Assembly: GCA_038373865.1 (NCBI GenBank)
Contig: JAXGGA010000078.1
Location: 186,001 to 250,000, forward strand
Source of the DNA: Uloborus plumipes
Taxonomy: Eukaryota > Arthropoda > Arachnida > Araneae > Uloboridae
Length of the DNA: 64,000 nt
Direction of reading: 5' to 3'
Shown here: positions 22,852 to 35,247 of the stretch, piece after piece
How the letters are laid out: every line of letters starts with the position of its first letter
Position numbering within the stretch: the stretch's first letter is position 1
Program-made: the position numbers and the translations under genes
Notes under the pieces: generated by a model
Seen by the model: the letters and a program-made list of their open reading frames with translations, nothing else
Databases searched by the model: none
What the model was told of the DNA's origin: nothing

Positions 22852-24494
22852 TACATGACTGAAATATTTCCTTTTTATATGCTTAAAACTCTTTGAATGT
22901 GTTTGCAAAAAGGATTAATATTTTACAATATTAGCTATTTTTCAAAGTCACTGAAACAAAGTTGCGTTTGAGAATATCTTAAATAAATTAGTGAATATAC
23001 AAAAACGGTGTGTTTATTTATAGTAAAAAAATGAATTTTAGTATAAAGTTATAACTTTACATTGCTTTATTTTCGTTTGTTTTTATTCAGATTTTATCGA
23101 CAGTTTTTGTATTTAAAAAACAGTTTTTAAACCGTCGCACAATGTGCCCTGCCTCCGAAAACTTTAAATAAATTATAATTTTAGCCACAAAAGTAGGCCC
23201 ATTCAACCAATTCCAATTCTTAGAATAGAACAAACTCGACTTCAATCCAAAATCCAAATACCACAGTAAACGTTCCAAAAGACAAAACAGTATAATACAT
23301 ACTCCTTAAAAAATAACTCTGGAATCTTTTTATAGTCGGCACACTTAGCTTAAAAGATCTGGCAAAATTCCATTCACCCTGTTCATAGAAAAGATCACTC
23401 GATTGTACGTGTGAAGTCTCCAATTCCGCCCAGACGTTGTTTACAGTAAAAACATTGTCTTAGACATTTTGTATTTTTCGGTGTTTTCTTTGTTCGTCGC
23501 GAATTCGGAGACACATAGAAGGTTGTACTCTTTTACTACATCAGAAAAACTTGAAATCGCGTCATCACGAAAAAAAAAATTTTTTTTGACAACGTAGAGG
23601 ATTCTCATAGTGCTTTCCCCTCTAAAACACCAATCCTAGCTTATTTACATAAATCCGAAAGGAAAACGAAGTATTTAAACATGATGTGCTTTCAATGTTT
23701 CTGATAGTTTGATTAATAGGATGGTCGTTATTTCTCAACTTTGTTTTTTCTTAAGTCTCACCCCTCCCCCTTTTTTTAATATCCGGTCTAAAATTAACTC
23801 CATAAACAAATTAGGTCATTACCAGTTTTAAATAGCACCGCAGAGGCTGTAAATGTGATTTTTAAAAAAATCGGTTTTTCTTCAAATTTAAATAGATTTT
23901 ATGTCCGATAATAAACTAAATACATCAAATATGCCACAAAATATAATTTTAAATTTACTGATATAGTATGTAGCGAACGAGAAAACTCCGTGTTCAGGTC
24001 GTCATGCGATCCAAATAGAATGGAACTGCTTACAGATCCAAATGACAGTGAGCGACAATTTGCAGGGATGGTAGATTTCTTGTATGTTGTAATAACGTAT
24101 GTATTTTGCAGTGAAGCAAATTTCAGTACTAAGTACAATCATTATTGCTATTAAATATTTGTTTTAAATTTAAATAGTATGAAATAATAGTATGAAAACG
24201 GTTTTTGCAACAATAGAGGAATTTGTCTAAATTATTTCATTTTCCACACCCTTTGCAGGCACGTGTTATTTTTTTTTAAAAATACAAAATTTTTACCTGT
24301 TACTCACTGACTCAAAAGGAAAACAAAAGGGGGGCAAGACTAGCAAAACTATAATATTATACTGCCTCCCCTTTATACTAAGGACCCCCTATTGACCTGT
24401 TCTGCCTTTCTTCTAGCATTACTTTTTCTCCGTTCACCGTTTTTTTTTTTTTAAATAAAAGTAGTTTTATTCTTGCATGTCATAGTTTATAAAT
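22852..24494. other. Non-coding stretch
   Basis: No recognisable gene. A patch at about 23400-23640 is slightly GC-richer. Short open frames have no domain. Confidence 0.5.
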
Positions 24495-24665
24495 CTTAAT
24501 ATATAAAATTACGTGTCCCTGTGTTTGTGGCCAATGGACTCCTCAGCTACTGAACCGATTTTAACCAAATTTTGCCCGCAGTTTCAGTTTAGTCCAACTT
24601 AAATGATAGGATAGTTTTTACCTCAATTTAGGACCGCAATATATTTTTTATTGCAAATTATCTAT
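24495..24665. repeat. Dispersed arthropod-type repeat fragment
   Basis: The segment reads ATATATAAAATTACGTGTCC, then GTGTTTGTGGCCAATGG, then CTACTGAACCGATTTTAACC. From general knowledge this 'ACTGAACCGATTTTAA' layout recurs in dispersed repeats of many arthropod genomes. I cannot name the superfamily from sequence alone. Confidence 0.35.
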
Positions 24666-24764
24666 TCAGCTAAAGTAAATACGTAAATAATTAAGTAAAA
24701 TAATGTGAATAAAGTAGTAAAAAAAGAAATACGCTCGTGATTTAATAAGTGAATGCGTAAGTAA

Positions 24765-25150
24765 ATGCAATGAGCTATTTCACTTTGCCCCATCCACTTT
24801 GCGCCGCGTTCACTTGACAACTTACATTGAACATTTCAAATTAAAAAAATGCCTAATGAAGACAGCACTGGACGTCAGTAGACCTCAATTAATAGTTTAA
24901 ACGATGATTGTAAAAATTTTATCATTTTATAATAACAAGAAATATTTTTGAAAACCACGAATATTATAAATTTTGAAAATGGCTTGTATAATTTTATTCG
25001 TTGATCTTTGGAGCTACTTCTTTTTTGACAGGAATCAACTATATGTCTAGGAACACAGTAAAAATATTGCTAGATAGGTAGCATTGCAAACTGTGACAAA
25101 ATTTTACCATTTTACTTTGCCCCGCTATTTTACTTTGCAACACATTCCCC
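24765..25150. mobile_element. GGGGAATGTG-family repeat, left-truncated copy
   Basis: Shares landmarks in order with the fuller copy at 25612-26449: CTATTTCACTTTGCCCC, ATTGAACATTT, a TCTCAATTAAT-like segment, TATTGCTAGATAGGT, TTTTACTTTGCCCC, and the end ACACATTCCCC followed by TA. No matching left end is found, so it is truncated. Confidence 0.6.
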
Positions 25151-25611
25151 TACTTTTTAAAAAAATAGCCAAAATAGTTTTAGCATGAAAAAGAAAAATG
25201 GTTTAATAATCATTGACTTGTGGTAATTCATCGTATGTCAAAACAAGCTTGTTATACATAACTATTGACTTCGGGACATTTATGCATTTCTGGTACAATA
25301 TGTAAAATCTTGCAGTTTTTTTTTTTTTTTAATAAGGCAAATCCACAAGTAGTTCCCTCTTGCACTCGTTGTTGACTCTAATAAAGTAAAAAAAAATGAC
25401 AAGATCAGTTAGAAAATTGTAAAAGCAATACGATGTTTGTTACAAAGATATACACAATGATGGTGTTTAAATTTACAATGCTTAATTGAACTTTTTCTTC
25501 GCCAACATTTTATCGTCAGTGTTTCGCTTGTTAGTTTTTTCTTTTTTTTTACTTTTCCTTTCACGTGTCAACTACCAGTGCGGATCCTAATGATTTTACT
25601 TTAAGTATGTA
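25151..25611. other. Non-coding spacer between two related repeats
   Basis: AT-rich, with T runs; nothing else recognisable. Confidence 0.5.
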
Positions 25612-26449
25612 GGGGAATGTGATGCAAAGTGAAAAGCTCAGGTAACTTACCTGTTTTAAAATGAACAAATTAAAAATTTGCTTTTTTACTTATTGTACGT
25701 AAAGAAGGAATAATGTATTTTTTAATACAACTTGCTTTAATTTTGTACCTTCAAAAAAAATGGGGGGGGGGGGATTTTCAATTAAAAAAAACATGCGGCA
25801 AAGTAAAAAATAAAATGCTTTTCATAAAAACATTTTTTATTTGATGATTAACAGTAATTTTAATCAAATGAATGTAAACTAATAAATTAATAATAAAAAA
25901 TGAAAGAAAAAATTATTAAATGAACAAATTAATAATAGGAAAAATAAATAAATGAATAAAATAGAGAATGAATAAGAAAATACGTAAATCAGTAAAGGCA
26001 AAAGAATGAAATGGAATTAATAAATGAAGAAATACGTATGTGATTAGATACGTTTATGAATTAGTTACCAGAATGAACTATTTCACTTTTCCCCGCGTGC
26101 ACTTAATTAATCGTATTGAACATTTAAAATCAAATCATGCTTTAAGTGAATTAAATAAGTACCGCATTGAACATCAGTTGATCTCAATAAATACTTAAAA
26201 TGTTATTTGCAAGAGTTTTATAATTTTTATAATGACAAGAATTATTTCTAAAACTCCACAAATATTAGAATATGCCTATCATATTTCGAAAATGACGTGT
26301 GTTATTTTTTTTCGTTGATCTATTTTTTTTTAATTTATAATCAACTAAAGGTTTAGGATTTTAGTTAAAATATTGCTAGATAGGTGGCGCTTCAAACTGT
26401 GAAAATATTTTACTTTGCCTCACTTATTTAACTTTGCCCCACATTCCCC
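25612..26449. mobile_element. TA-flanked non-autonomous element with GGGGAATGTG ends
   Basis: The left end GGGGAATGTGATGCAAAGTG and right end ACTTTGCCCCACATTCCCC are inverted repeats (about 19 of 21 positions), with TA on both sides (25610-25611 and 26450-26451). Length is 838 bp with no open frame of note, and a run of 12 G sits at 25762-25773. Ends starting GGGGAA with TA targets resemble the pogo/Tigger element at 17781, so mobilisation by such a transposase is plausible. Two truncated relatives lie at 24765-25150 and 31735-32110. Confidence 0.75.
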
Positions 26450-26502
26450 TACTAAAAAATCAAGGTGTAGTGTAGGGTTTTTACATAAATGTAAGCGTAC
26501 AT

Positions 26503-26757
26503 CAAGGGCGGACTTGAAATGTTTCAAGAGAGGGGCGATTGATTTTATTACGTATACTTTACTATAAAAATTGGGTTACAAATGCCAACCTCATATGTTT
26601 TGGACTTCAATTGCGAAAAGTATCCTGAAGAGAGCCCAAATTTCCCTTCTGCTAGCATCAATGATGGTCTAAAAATGTCTTTTTTGAACTAATTTGAACT
26701 AATTTTCTACAGTATTGAAAATTTACGGGTGGTGAATCCCTCAGCTTTATCGCCCTG
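26503..26757. mobile_element. Possible hAT-type MITE
   Basis: The left end CAAGGGCGGA and right end ATCGCCCTG are short imperfect inverted repeats. The 8 bases on each side, GCGTACAT (26495-26502) and ACGTAAAT (26758-26765), match at six positions, consistent with an old 8-bp target duplication. 255 bp, non-coding. Confidence 0.42.
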
Positions 26758-26765
26758 ACGTAAAT

Positions 26766-29700
26766 CGTACTTGTAATGTTGCGCTTATGGGTGCATGATT
26801 AATACGTTCTGTTCTTTTTTCTATTAATTATGGTTGAAAAGCATAATTTTCCTAATTAACCATCCTGTTTTCATTTAAAAGACTTTACAATAACCGCTAT
26901 AACAATACCGGAATAAAATTCTGTTTTTAACCTATATTTAACAAATTAATAATATTTATAAAATGTCGAAGATAATATTATTGGAAATTTTTGCCATAAA
27001 AATTCTTTTTAACTTAAAAGAAATATATATATATGTATATATCGTTGAGACATTTTTAGCTATTTTAGCTAATCAACGACTACATGTATGAAAGGGAAGG
27101 AATGTTAAAGCCGTTCTCGTGAACTGCGACCTTTTTATTTCTCACTGAATAGAAAGAAAAAAAATGTTCTCTTTTTCTATACAAAGTTTAAACTCTGTCA
27201 ATCCAAGTTAATCAGTGTTATCATTTCATCAGAGTCTTGGAATTTGTTTCCAAGGAAAGAGCCACATTATGAGCTTTTCAGCGCATTAAAAACTTTTCCC
27301 TTCTTTGATAAATAAACCCAGACAAAACAAAAAAAAGGCCGCATTCTGAATCAATGTATCTTTTAACCCTTTATCTCAAATTTTGTTCTTTTTTTTATTA
27401 ATTCTTCTATCTGCGTAAGTCGCTGACCCTAATCATCAGACGGTTTTAATCTACAATGTTTCCATACTATTGAAGAGCACAAATACAAATTTACAACGCT
27501 GCTGATAAGACGTTGCGAAAAACGCAAAAACCAAAAACTCGAATTGATATCGCAATTTCACCCTTTTTTTATGAATATACATTTTATGAGGAAAAAAAGT
27601 TTATTCCAAAGTTCATTGCAGCGTTAAGTGCCGTGCTATCGTAAGATATTTTATTACTATAACCTTTTTAACGGAATAAGGGAATGTCCACATATTGTAC
27701 ATTTATAAAATTTAAAATATTTACGGAAAGGTAGGTTTGTGTGATGGAGAATTTTTAAATTTATTGAAGGAGGATTTTCAAGGATTTGAAGGAGTTTTAA
27801 GGTTAGTAATTAAACAGTTGTCTAAACTTCGAATGATAAAGTATAATAAATTTAGTTTGACCTAAAGTTTTAAATTTAAGGTTGAATTTTGAATAACATT
27901 ATAGTTTAAAAACTGATTCGCTTAAAATTATATGTTATTTTTATCAAGTGGTTGTTGAATATTCTATATTTTATGTATAAATTATATATTTTTATAAACT
28001 AAAAAGAAATATTAGGAAAATTAGTTTTCATAACATTACCTCGCACTGATCTTTACATTATGATAAAATTATGAGATCTAATGTAGCAAAGCAAATAATA
28101 GTCATTAGTTACTTATTTGAGGAATTTAACGTTTAAAAAAAGTACTATTATAATAAAAACCACGGCGTTGAAATTCAATTTTATTTGCCTCTTGTTATTT
28201 AATTTAAAAAAAAAAAGTTTAATAAGTTTACGTAATTTTGCACTGTAAGCCTATATTTACTCCCGAAGGGTATTTTGAAGGGTAGAATTTTACGTTTCTA
28301 ATTAATGATGTTCCTTTTTCAACTTGAGTTTTAACAACAGTAATAATTTCTTAAAATGTAAAGCAGAAATTGGTTTATGTACATACGTGTTAGAATTATT
28401 CCATTGAAAAAAAAAACAATTATCTGTGAAATTCCGATTAGTTTTTCATTGGGTCGTCTTAGAAATTTGTAAGATGTTAAAGAACATTTAAACAAGCTGT
28501 AAATTAATTTCCATTTAATTAAAGTTTAAAAGTGTTTAGAAATTTTATTTTTGTATCGGTCTCCGGCTTATATTTTCGTTCTAAGTTCAATAAGTACAGC
28601 ATTTCTTGGTCTAATGTAGAAATTGCGTCTGTTGTTTACATTTGTGACAAAATAATTCATTGGTACCCTTTTTTTTTCTTTTTCGTCACTGTGGGTGACT
28701 TCCTCAAAATGTTTATACAGACAGTTTTGATTTTTATGTTACTATTTTTTCAAATAAAAAAAAAATCGAATTTTATTATTGTTAAAGACCATTATTGCTT
28801 TATTAAAAGTTTTTTTGAGGGGGAGACGGGGAGGGGGTGAATTCCTATCCCTGTTAGCGAAAATACTTCCTCGCGTTAAGATTAAACATTAAGGAAATTC
28901 AGTGGCGGGATATTTTTTGCACGCATTTAATTTGAATAAATTGAAAAGTTTTTTTTATAAAATCTAGTTTTATAAATTTCGTTGAAATAACAATGGTTGC
29001 GACTTCTTTTAACTTTTTAAAAATTGGCAACGTGGAAATGGAAATACTTTTCCTGCATAGTATATGGGGGTATTAGCGGTTCAGAGTTAGAAAGTCGCTG
29101 CGGGGCACTTCTTTTGAACTTTTTTCACGAGTAATGCAATGATTGAAGCATTGATAACCCGTATGTGCATATATACAGGGTCTAAAACACCATGGGTGCC
29201 AAGTTACCTGGGTGACAAAAAATAAATAAATAAGTAAATAAATAAATAAAAATAAAAAATACTCTGGTGACATTACAATGGATGATCCTATAAAACCATG
29301 AGAAACTTTTTTAAGAAAAAATAAGAGACTTTGCACCTAAATATTTTTGCCACCTTCTAAAATATTATAATTTTTGTCGGTCTCTGTATATATATATATA
29401 TATATATATAAGCTATTTTAAACGCTTCTACAGGCGTATTTTTACGTTTTGTTACTAAGTTAGCATTATTGAAAATAAAACAAAAAACGAACAATAGGAT
29501 TTTTTTAAATATTAGTTCTAAAATGTTTTGTATTTTTTTAAACAAAATGTCATACTCTTTTTTTTTTCTAGACACGAAAAAAAATTATAGTACACATCTT
29601 TTCCTTTTCTCCCCCTTTTAGCAATATTAGAAAAGTTTTTTTTAGGGAAAAAAATCATTATTATAGTCATTATTGTTTCCTATATTTCATACCTCCAAAA

Positions 29701-29851
29701 TAAAGTTCACTCCTCTAAAAAATGTCACGGAGAATTTACGTACCTTGGGGGAAAAAACTCTTCTCAAATTAAAAAAATATACTCTTCATTTCATTTCTTT
29801 TCTTTCTCTCTCTCTTTTTACAAATGTGTGAAGCGATAATCAGTCTTCAAC
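26766..29851. other. Non-coding stretch with microsatellites
   Basis: No gene seen. An AAAT tetranucleotide repeat lies at about 29219-29257, a (TA)n run at about 29387-29410, and a G-rich patch (GGGGGAGACGGGGAGGGGG) at about 28818-28837. Confidence 0.5.
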
Positions 29852-29853
29852 TA

Positions 29854-30106
29854 TACTGCCGTGCTAAGCGCAAAAGTGGTATCTGCAGTCGAGCTCAAAC
29901 TGAGTTAAAACTCTTTAAAGTTTTGTGCCACCATGTATTTGATTCAGACGAAACTTTTTCAGAATTTTTAAAAAAATATTTCCCGTTTTCAAATGACAAT
30001 ATAATTTTGTTATTTAGTTAAAATACGTCACAAAGAGCCACCTGGCGGCGATAACTCAATTTTATTAAAAAGTGCAGATACGACTTTTGTGCTTAGCACG
30101 GCAGTA
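29854..30106. mobile_element. TA-flanked MITE with about 35-bp inverted ends
   Basis: The left end TACTGCCGTGCTAAGCGCAA continues AAGTGGTATCTGCA; the right end is its reverse complement with two mismatches. TA lies outside both ends (29852-29853 and 30107-30108). 253 bp with no coding capacity. Tc1/mariner-type non-autonomous element is the best reading. Confidence 0.85.
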
Positions 30107-30108
30107 TA

Positions 30109-30904
30109 GCAGAATTCCAAAATCATCCCCTTTTCCCACGAGTACTGACGCAGTTTCATTCTATTTGCAAATGATAGATAATGCTAGACTACTGACTAGA
30201 TATTTCCAACAGTAAGTTTCGAAAGAAACAATAAAATGTAATTCAGTCCATGAACCTGAATACCCAGCCCCTCTTACTATTACTATATTTCAGTAACGGT
30301 GCTCAAAATAGTATGTTTCGCGTAAATTATCTCTTAAAGACATCACGCAACTGAACCACATGGCTTTTGGAAGTTGGTGAGAGAGTCGTCGACCAACTTA
30401 AGGCGGGACCTGGGAAGGAGATTACCACTGGTCGTTATCCATCTCTGGACTTAAAGCAGAGCTGTTTAGGACTCGTCAACAGGTGATTGGGGTATTTTTT
30501 TTCTTTTTAATTTACTGAACTGATAACGTGCCAACAGGCTGTCATTGCTGATGAAGCCCTTTTCCCTCCTGAAGAATCGGCTTAATGTAATTGTTTTCAG
30601 GAGCTGGAATTGCTCTGCTTAAACAGCCCTTTGCGAGAAAAAATCGTGAAATGAAGTTAACGTCTTTGTGATGATGGACTGGGGAAAGAATAGCAGCGGA
30701 GTTGGGTTGTGTGTTTGAGGTTTTAAATAAATAAAATAGCTGAGATAGTGCATGCCTTTGCTAATGTTTAAATAAGTCATTTTCTGTTAGTTAGGGCATT
30801 GAAAATAAAAACGTTGCAACCGAAATCATGGCATATTTGGATTTAACTCATAGAGTAACACTTGTATGGAATAGTTTATCTGTAGTTTGAAATACATATA
30901 GGCC
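30109..30904. other. Unassigned stretch with a GC-richer patch
   Basis: Positions 30350-30720 are GC-richer than their surroundings and include an 8-bp hairpin, AAGTTGGT and ACCAACTT (about 30371-30400). A splice-donor-like CAG|GTGATT near 30480 and an acceptor-like TTTTCAG near 30600 occur on the plus strand. No protein reading supports an exon. Confidence 0.35.
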
Positions 30905-31395
30905 TTTTTTTTTTTTTTTTTTGTCGTGTCTGTGACTTAGCCGAACTAAATAACTCCATGGATCCTTATAACTGCTTTTGCGATTTGTTGGATGTTATCG
31001 TCATAAAGGTCTACAATTGACGGTAATACACCAATTTCTCTCAGGTTCGCACTTATTGCTGGACACTCAAAGATATGACAAGGTTTAAGCTGTGTATCTG
31101 GGCAATTGCAACAGTTTCTATAAATCCTTCTACCCTCTCCATCAATTTTCATGCCCCTGTGATGGCCGGTTCTCAGCCTGGTTATATTATTGGTCGACTT
31201 GTATTTATTTCACAAAGCTGGTGTTTCACTTGGATTGATTTATCTCTAAGTTTAGATTTCGCTATTGCGTTTGCATCTTGGACACTGTTGTTGTTACTAT
31301 TAACATACAATAACGTAACCATAAGCCTTATTAAATGTCTACTTAAAAATACTTCATGTTGTACTTTAATGAAATCTACGTGACTCGCATTCGTT
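30905..31395 (-). pseudogene. LINE (non-LTR retrotransposon) 3' fragment
   Basis: Minus-strand reading gives the C-terminal tail typical of arthropod LINE reverse-transcriptase proteins. ITRLRTGHHRGMKI (about 31160-31200) is followed by a Cys/His cluster, CCNCPDTQLKPCHIFECPA, ending in a stop at 30946. Upstream, in another frame, QDANAIAKSKLRDK (about 31255-31300) resembles the end of an RNase H domain, and a SHVD trace lies near 31385. At least one frameshift separates these parts. Downstream on the minus strand a run of 18 T on the plus strand (30905-30922) represents the poly(A) tail. The insertion is strongly 5'-truncated, and no target duplication was found. Confidence 0.7.
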
Positions 31396-31468
31396 CTAAA
31401 ATTCCGATGAGCAAATTAAACATGATTTACAGGTTCGCTATATTTATTGGAAAGACTGAAGTAATTGC

Positions 31469-31471
31469 AAA

Positions 31472-31532
<61 letters not shown>
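31469..31532. repeat. Poly-A plus (AT)n microsatellite
   Basis: About 21 A followed by roughly 21 AT dinucleotides. Confidence 0.95.
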
Positions 31533-31534
<2 letters not shown>

Positions 31535-31632
31535 CGGGAAATATTCATATATAAATAAAAAGAAAAAAAATAGCTTTAAATTATGTTCTCTTAACTGTGA
31601 AGTAATTCTTTGTGACTGATATTATAATAATA

Positions 31633-31688
31633 CAGTCAAATTTGCTTATAACGAGCGTGATGAGACCACGATAATTGCTCGTTACAAC
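31633..31688. mobile_element. Possible pogo/Tigger-type terminus, fragment
   Basis: TA followed by CAGTCAAATTTGCTTATAACG matches the usual style of pogo/Tigger ends. It contains an 8-bp hairpin, TAACGAGC and GCTCGTTA. No partner end was found, so it is a fragment at best. Confidence 0.4.
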
Positions 31689-31734
31689 CACTTACTAGTA
31701 AAAAAAATGATACCAAAACATCATAAATACATCC

Positions 31735-32110
31735 ACGAAATAAACTACTTCACTTTGTCCCGCATGCACTCGACTAATTGTACATAACACTTAAGGTATA
31801 AAACGAAGCTTAATAATAAATGAAAAAGTACTGTACCGAATATTAGTAGGTCTCAATTAATATTTAAAATGTTAATAACAGTATCGCTTTATAAAAACAA
31901 AAAAAAATTGACTCACAACAAAACAAAATATTACAATACGTGTATTAATTTTTGAAATCTTCTTGTGTTATCATATGCTTTGATCTTCAGAGGTATTTTT
32001 TGTTCCTTTCTTGAGAATGTAAATGTTACTACATAGTTAACATATCACCAGATTAGTGACTAACAGAACACAGTAGATATTTCACCATTTAATTTTGCCC
32101 TACATTCCCC
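31735..32110. mobile_element. GGGGAATGTG-family repeat, second truncated copy
   Basis: It begins with CTACTTCACTTTGTCCCGC and ends TTTGCCCTACATTCCCC followed by TA. The middle shares TCTCAATTAATATTTAAAATG with the other copies. More diverged than the copies at 24765 and 25612. Confidence 0.55.
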
Positions 32111-32112
32111 TA

Positions 32113-34372
32113 CTAATATTTGTCTCTCAAGAATGAACAATTTACCACATTTTGGGGGAATTTATCGCTTTTGCTACACAAAGGCTGCTGACCATTGTAC
32201 CAGTCGAAAGATCTTGAAATTTTGATTCATTTTGTGCAATAAGGGTGGCCAGCATCAATCGGAATGCTTATTGGTTTTATCTCTCTGCCAACTAAAGAGC
32301 AATTGGGGCACGTTGATGTATCATTACTTTAAAGGACAGGAAATAAAACTAATTTATCAGTCATCGTTTTTAAATGAGTTATCGAATTAATTGTGCATTT
32401 GAAAACATATACTCTGATGTTTACCGTTCAATCCAAAGATAACCATAGAACGGGGTAACGCACATTCTTAAACTATTTTTAATCCCTTATATTATCTTGG
32501 CTAATACTTATAAGGTGTTCTTGAGAATAAAAAGTTTCAGAGTGTGAAGTTGTATGATTGATAGAGCTTACTGTTAGCGCTCAATATAAGTAAAATTCAG
32601 AACATTGTAGAGAAATCCTCAAAATGACTCAAAACGTGTGCTTAACTCTTAATTTTGACGATAAACGTTTAAAGTATTCATAAACTAGTGGTGTTTGAAT
32701 AGAAAACAATTAGTCATTGTGCATGATTAATTCTCAAAACAATGATATCTTGGTTTTACCAATCAATGTATTTCAATTCATTGGCTTTAAACAGAGAATA
32801 TTTTGTTTCCAGAACAATGAGCTTCTATACAGAAACAATACATTCTTCGAGACCTAGCACAGAAATACAATTCGTGAACTTTTTGGATTACGTAATCATA
32901 ATATTAACTGAATTGACTCAGTTACGAAAAGTAATATTAATGCTGAGAAATTAATAAAATATTTTAATTAATTTATAGAGTCCTATGTTTCATATGCAAT
33001 CGAGTTTTTTTTAATTTTTTACTGTATCTTATAAGACTAGTTATGCCCAAGTATCTCTCGTTTACTTCAAAACCAGAATATCATTTAAACTTTATTAAAT
33101 GAGCAACGTCATCAAACTAACTGCCTTCATTTAATTAAATAAAAAGTAATCAAGTTAAGCATAAAAACACCGCATTTGAATAGTTCAAAATGCTAGAAAA
33201 ATTCTTTCAAGTAGTAGGAGAAAAAATTTGAAACTAGTTGGTTTACTAATTACATTTCAAAAGATCTTTATGCGGAATCAAAATAACTACATGTTTTTTT
33301 CAGATGTTCCCCAATTCTTTTCATTATTTCCAAGAACTATAGGGTATTAAAATAATATTTATAATAGGTAAACTTGCTTTAAACTAGTTTGCTTAAAATG
33401 CAGCGGAATTACAAGATTACTAGGAAAAAATAAATAAATAAAATATAGAAATTTTGAGCTACAATGCTTAACCCATTGTTCTGAAATTATGTTTACCAAT
33501 TTAAGATTTACAGAATCTTTCATTTCTAGGAACGCGATTCAATTATCTAGATTCAAAATTGCTCATTTTAACTAAGTTTCTCATCTTCTGTTTTAGAGAT
33601 CTAGAAACTCAATTTCCTCTTTCATGTGTTCTTCTCATTCCCTTTGTAAAAAAAAATCAGCATTTTGTTCTTTATGATGCAGCATCGGTGTACATTGATT
33701 AAAATGAGAATTATTACATCCAATTAACTTGCGTAGTTTTCAGTTGTAGTCGTCTATATTTTAAGTTCATACGAAAATAATGTCATGATAGGCAACTTAG
33801 AGTTAACTTATCTCAACAAAAAGGGAAAAGCTTTAAAAAAAGAATTGGGAAAAAATCCGCCATAATGGTAAATAATTTATAAACTTTCACTTTGATGCGC
33901 TTAAAATAAATTAAAATTTCATGTAGCTGTTTATTAAATATTGTATTATATTTTACAAAGATCAGTACTCTGATTGTTTCAAAAATAAACATTTGTTTAC
34001 CAAAGCAAGTCTGGAAAGTTGAAATAATTTATGGAACTTTTTTTTTTATCCTAACGGATTCAATGATATTGTTTTTTTTTTTTTTTTTTTTGAGGACAAC
34101 ATGTCTTTTCTTTTATTTAATTTCTTGTCAAGTCAACATTTCTGCCTTTTAAATCTTATATAGTCTTTTAATCAGCAATATATATAAATGATTCAATACA
34201 AACTAAACAATTAAGAAATAAAAATTTATTAAATATAATATTACTTTTTTTAAGCCATGCTTTTAAGTGAATTGGGATACAATACATTGAAAAGCTTTTC
34301 TCCTGATACCTTTGACATGCATGCGTAGAGCTTTGTTCGTGTGACATTGTTGAATAACTTGCTTGTAACAAA
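32113..34372. other. Non-coding stretch
   Basis: No recognisable gene; poly-T tracts at about 34041 and 34074-34091. Confidence 0.5.
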
Positions 34373-34446
34373 GTCTCCATGGCGCAATCATCTAGCTCGT
34401 TCGGCTATTAACTGAAATTTTCATGGTTCAAGCCCAATCGGGAGAC
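34373..34446 (+). tRNA. tRNA-Asn-like copy, anticodon ATT, probably a pseudogene
   Basis: The sequence follows the tRNA-Asn plan. The acceptor 5' strand GTCTCCA pairs with GGGAGAC at 34440-34446 at six of seven positions. The D arm begins GCGC (34382-34385). The anticodon stem TTCGG/CTGAA is fully paired with one G-T, around loop CTATTAA. Box B is GGTTCAAGCCC (34425-34435). The anticodon at 34407-34409 is ATT where normal eukaryotic tRNA-Asn has GTT. Only three of five T-stem pairs remain, and one extra base lies between T stem and acceptor, so it is probably non-functional. No A tail is seen, so a SINE is less likely. Confidence 0.7.
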
Positions 34447-35239
34447 TGATATATTTTCAGATTTTGTATTGCTAGAATTTTAAGTGCTTTTAGGAGTCGT
34501 ATTTACCCGAAAAGTTTTAGATATACTGCAAATAATATATACTTTAAACTGTACAAAAATATTTCAAGAGCGTGTTTTAATTTAAAATTTCAATTTTTTT
34601 AATTACATTTTTATCTAACAACGAAAAGGTGTTCCAATAAGGGAATTTTCGCAATCCATTTCATTTCTTTTATTACAAGGCGCTTTGTTATAACATATTT
34701 TTATTTATAACAGGGGACAGGAGGTATAAAATACCTTTATTTTTCAGTCAAGCGGACATGGAAGAATAAATAAAGAAACAAAAGAGGCCGGTCACGCGAT
34801 TTTCCCACAGAAGCTATGCTTTTGATGAATACGTGCGCTTATAATTTTTGAGTTGATCATGTCATAAATATAACTATTAACTGAAATATAATTCGATTTT
34901 TTGTTTCGATATACCTTAAAAATTAGAAGCTTATGCTAATCAATAAAAGCTTCTTCTGTCGGCCAGTCCAGAAACTGCCCCCCCCCCCTTTTTATTGAAT
35001 ACAAGATTGGATTCTAATCAGTGTCACAATAACTACACTCAGATTTCATTCCTCAATTAATTTTGTTTTTATTATTTGATTTTTTTTTCTTTTTAAACCA
35101 CCAACTGAAATAAATACGAAGAATTACTTTTTAGGACTTTTTTTTCTTATACTCCTTCAAAGCTGACTAAAAAAAATGCCTGTATCTCTTCGTCACCTAA
35201 AAGCTTTTCTGATTCTCTTCCACAGTCTTCTAAATGCTA
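34447..35239. other. Non-coding stretch
   Basis: Nothing recognisable apart from C11 at 34978-34988. Confidence 0.5.
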
Positions 35240-35247
35240 ATTACTAG

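Noticed and set aside
24300..24400. AAAGGGGGGCA and TGCCTCCCCTTT as possible transposon ends
   Set aside because: Short, with an indel, and no target duplication is visible.
30470..30610. Possible intron between CAG|GTGATT and TTTTCAG|GAG
   Set aside because: Neither side has a supported coding frame; such signals are common by chance.
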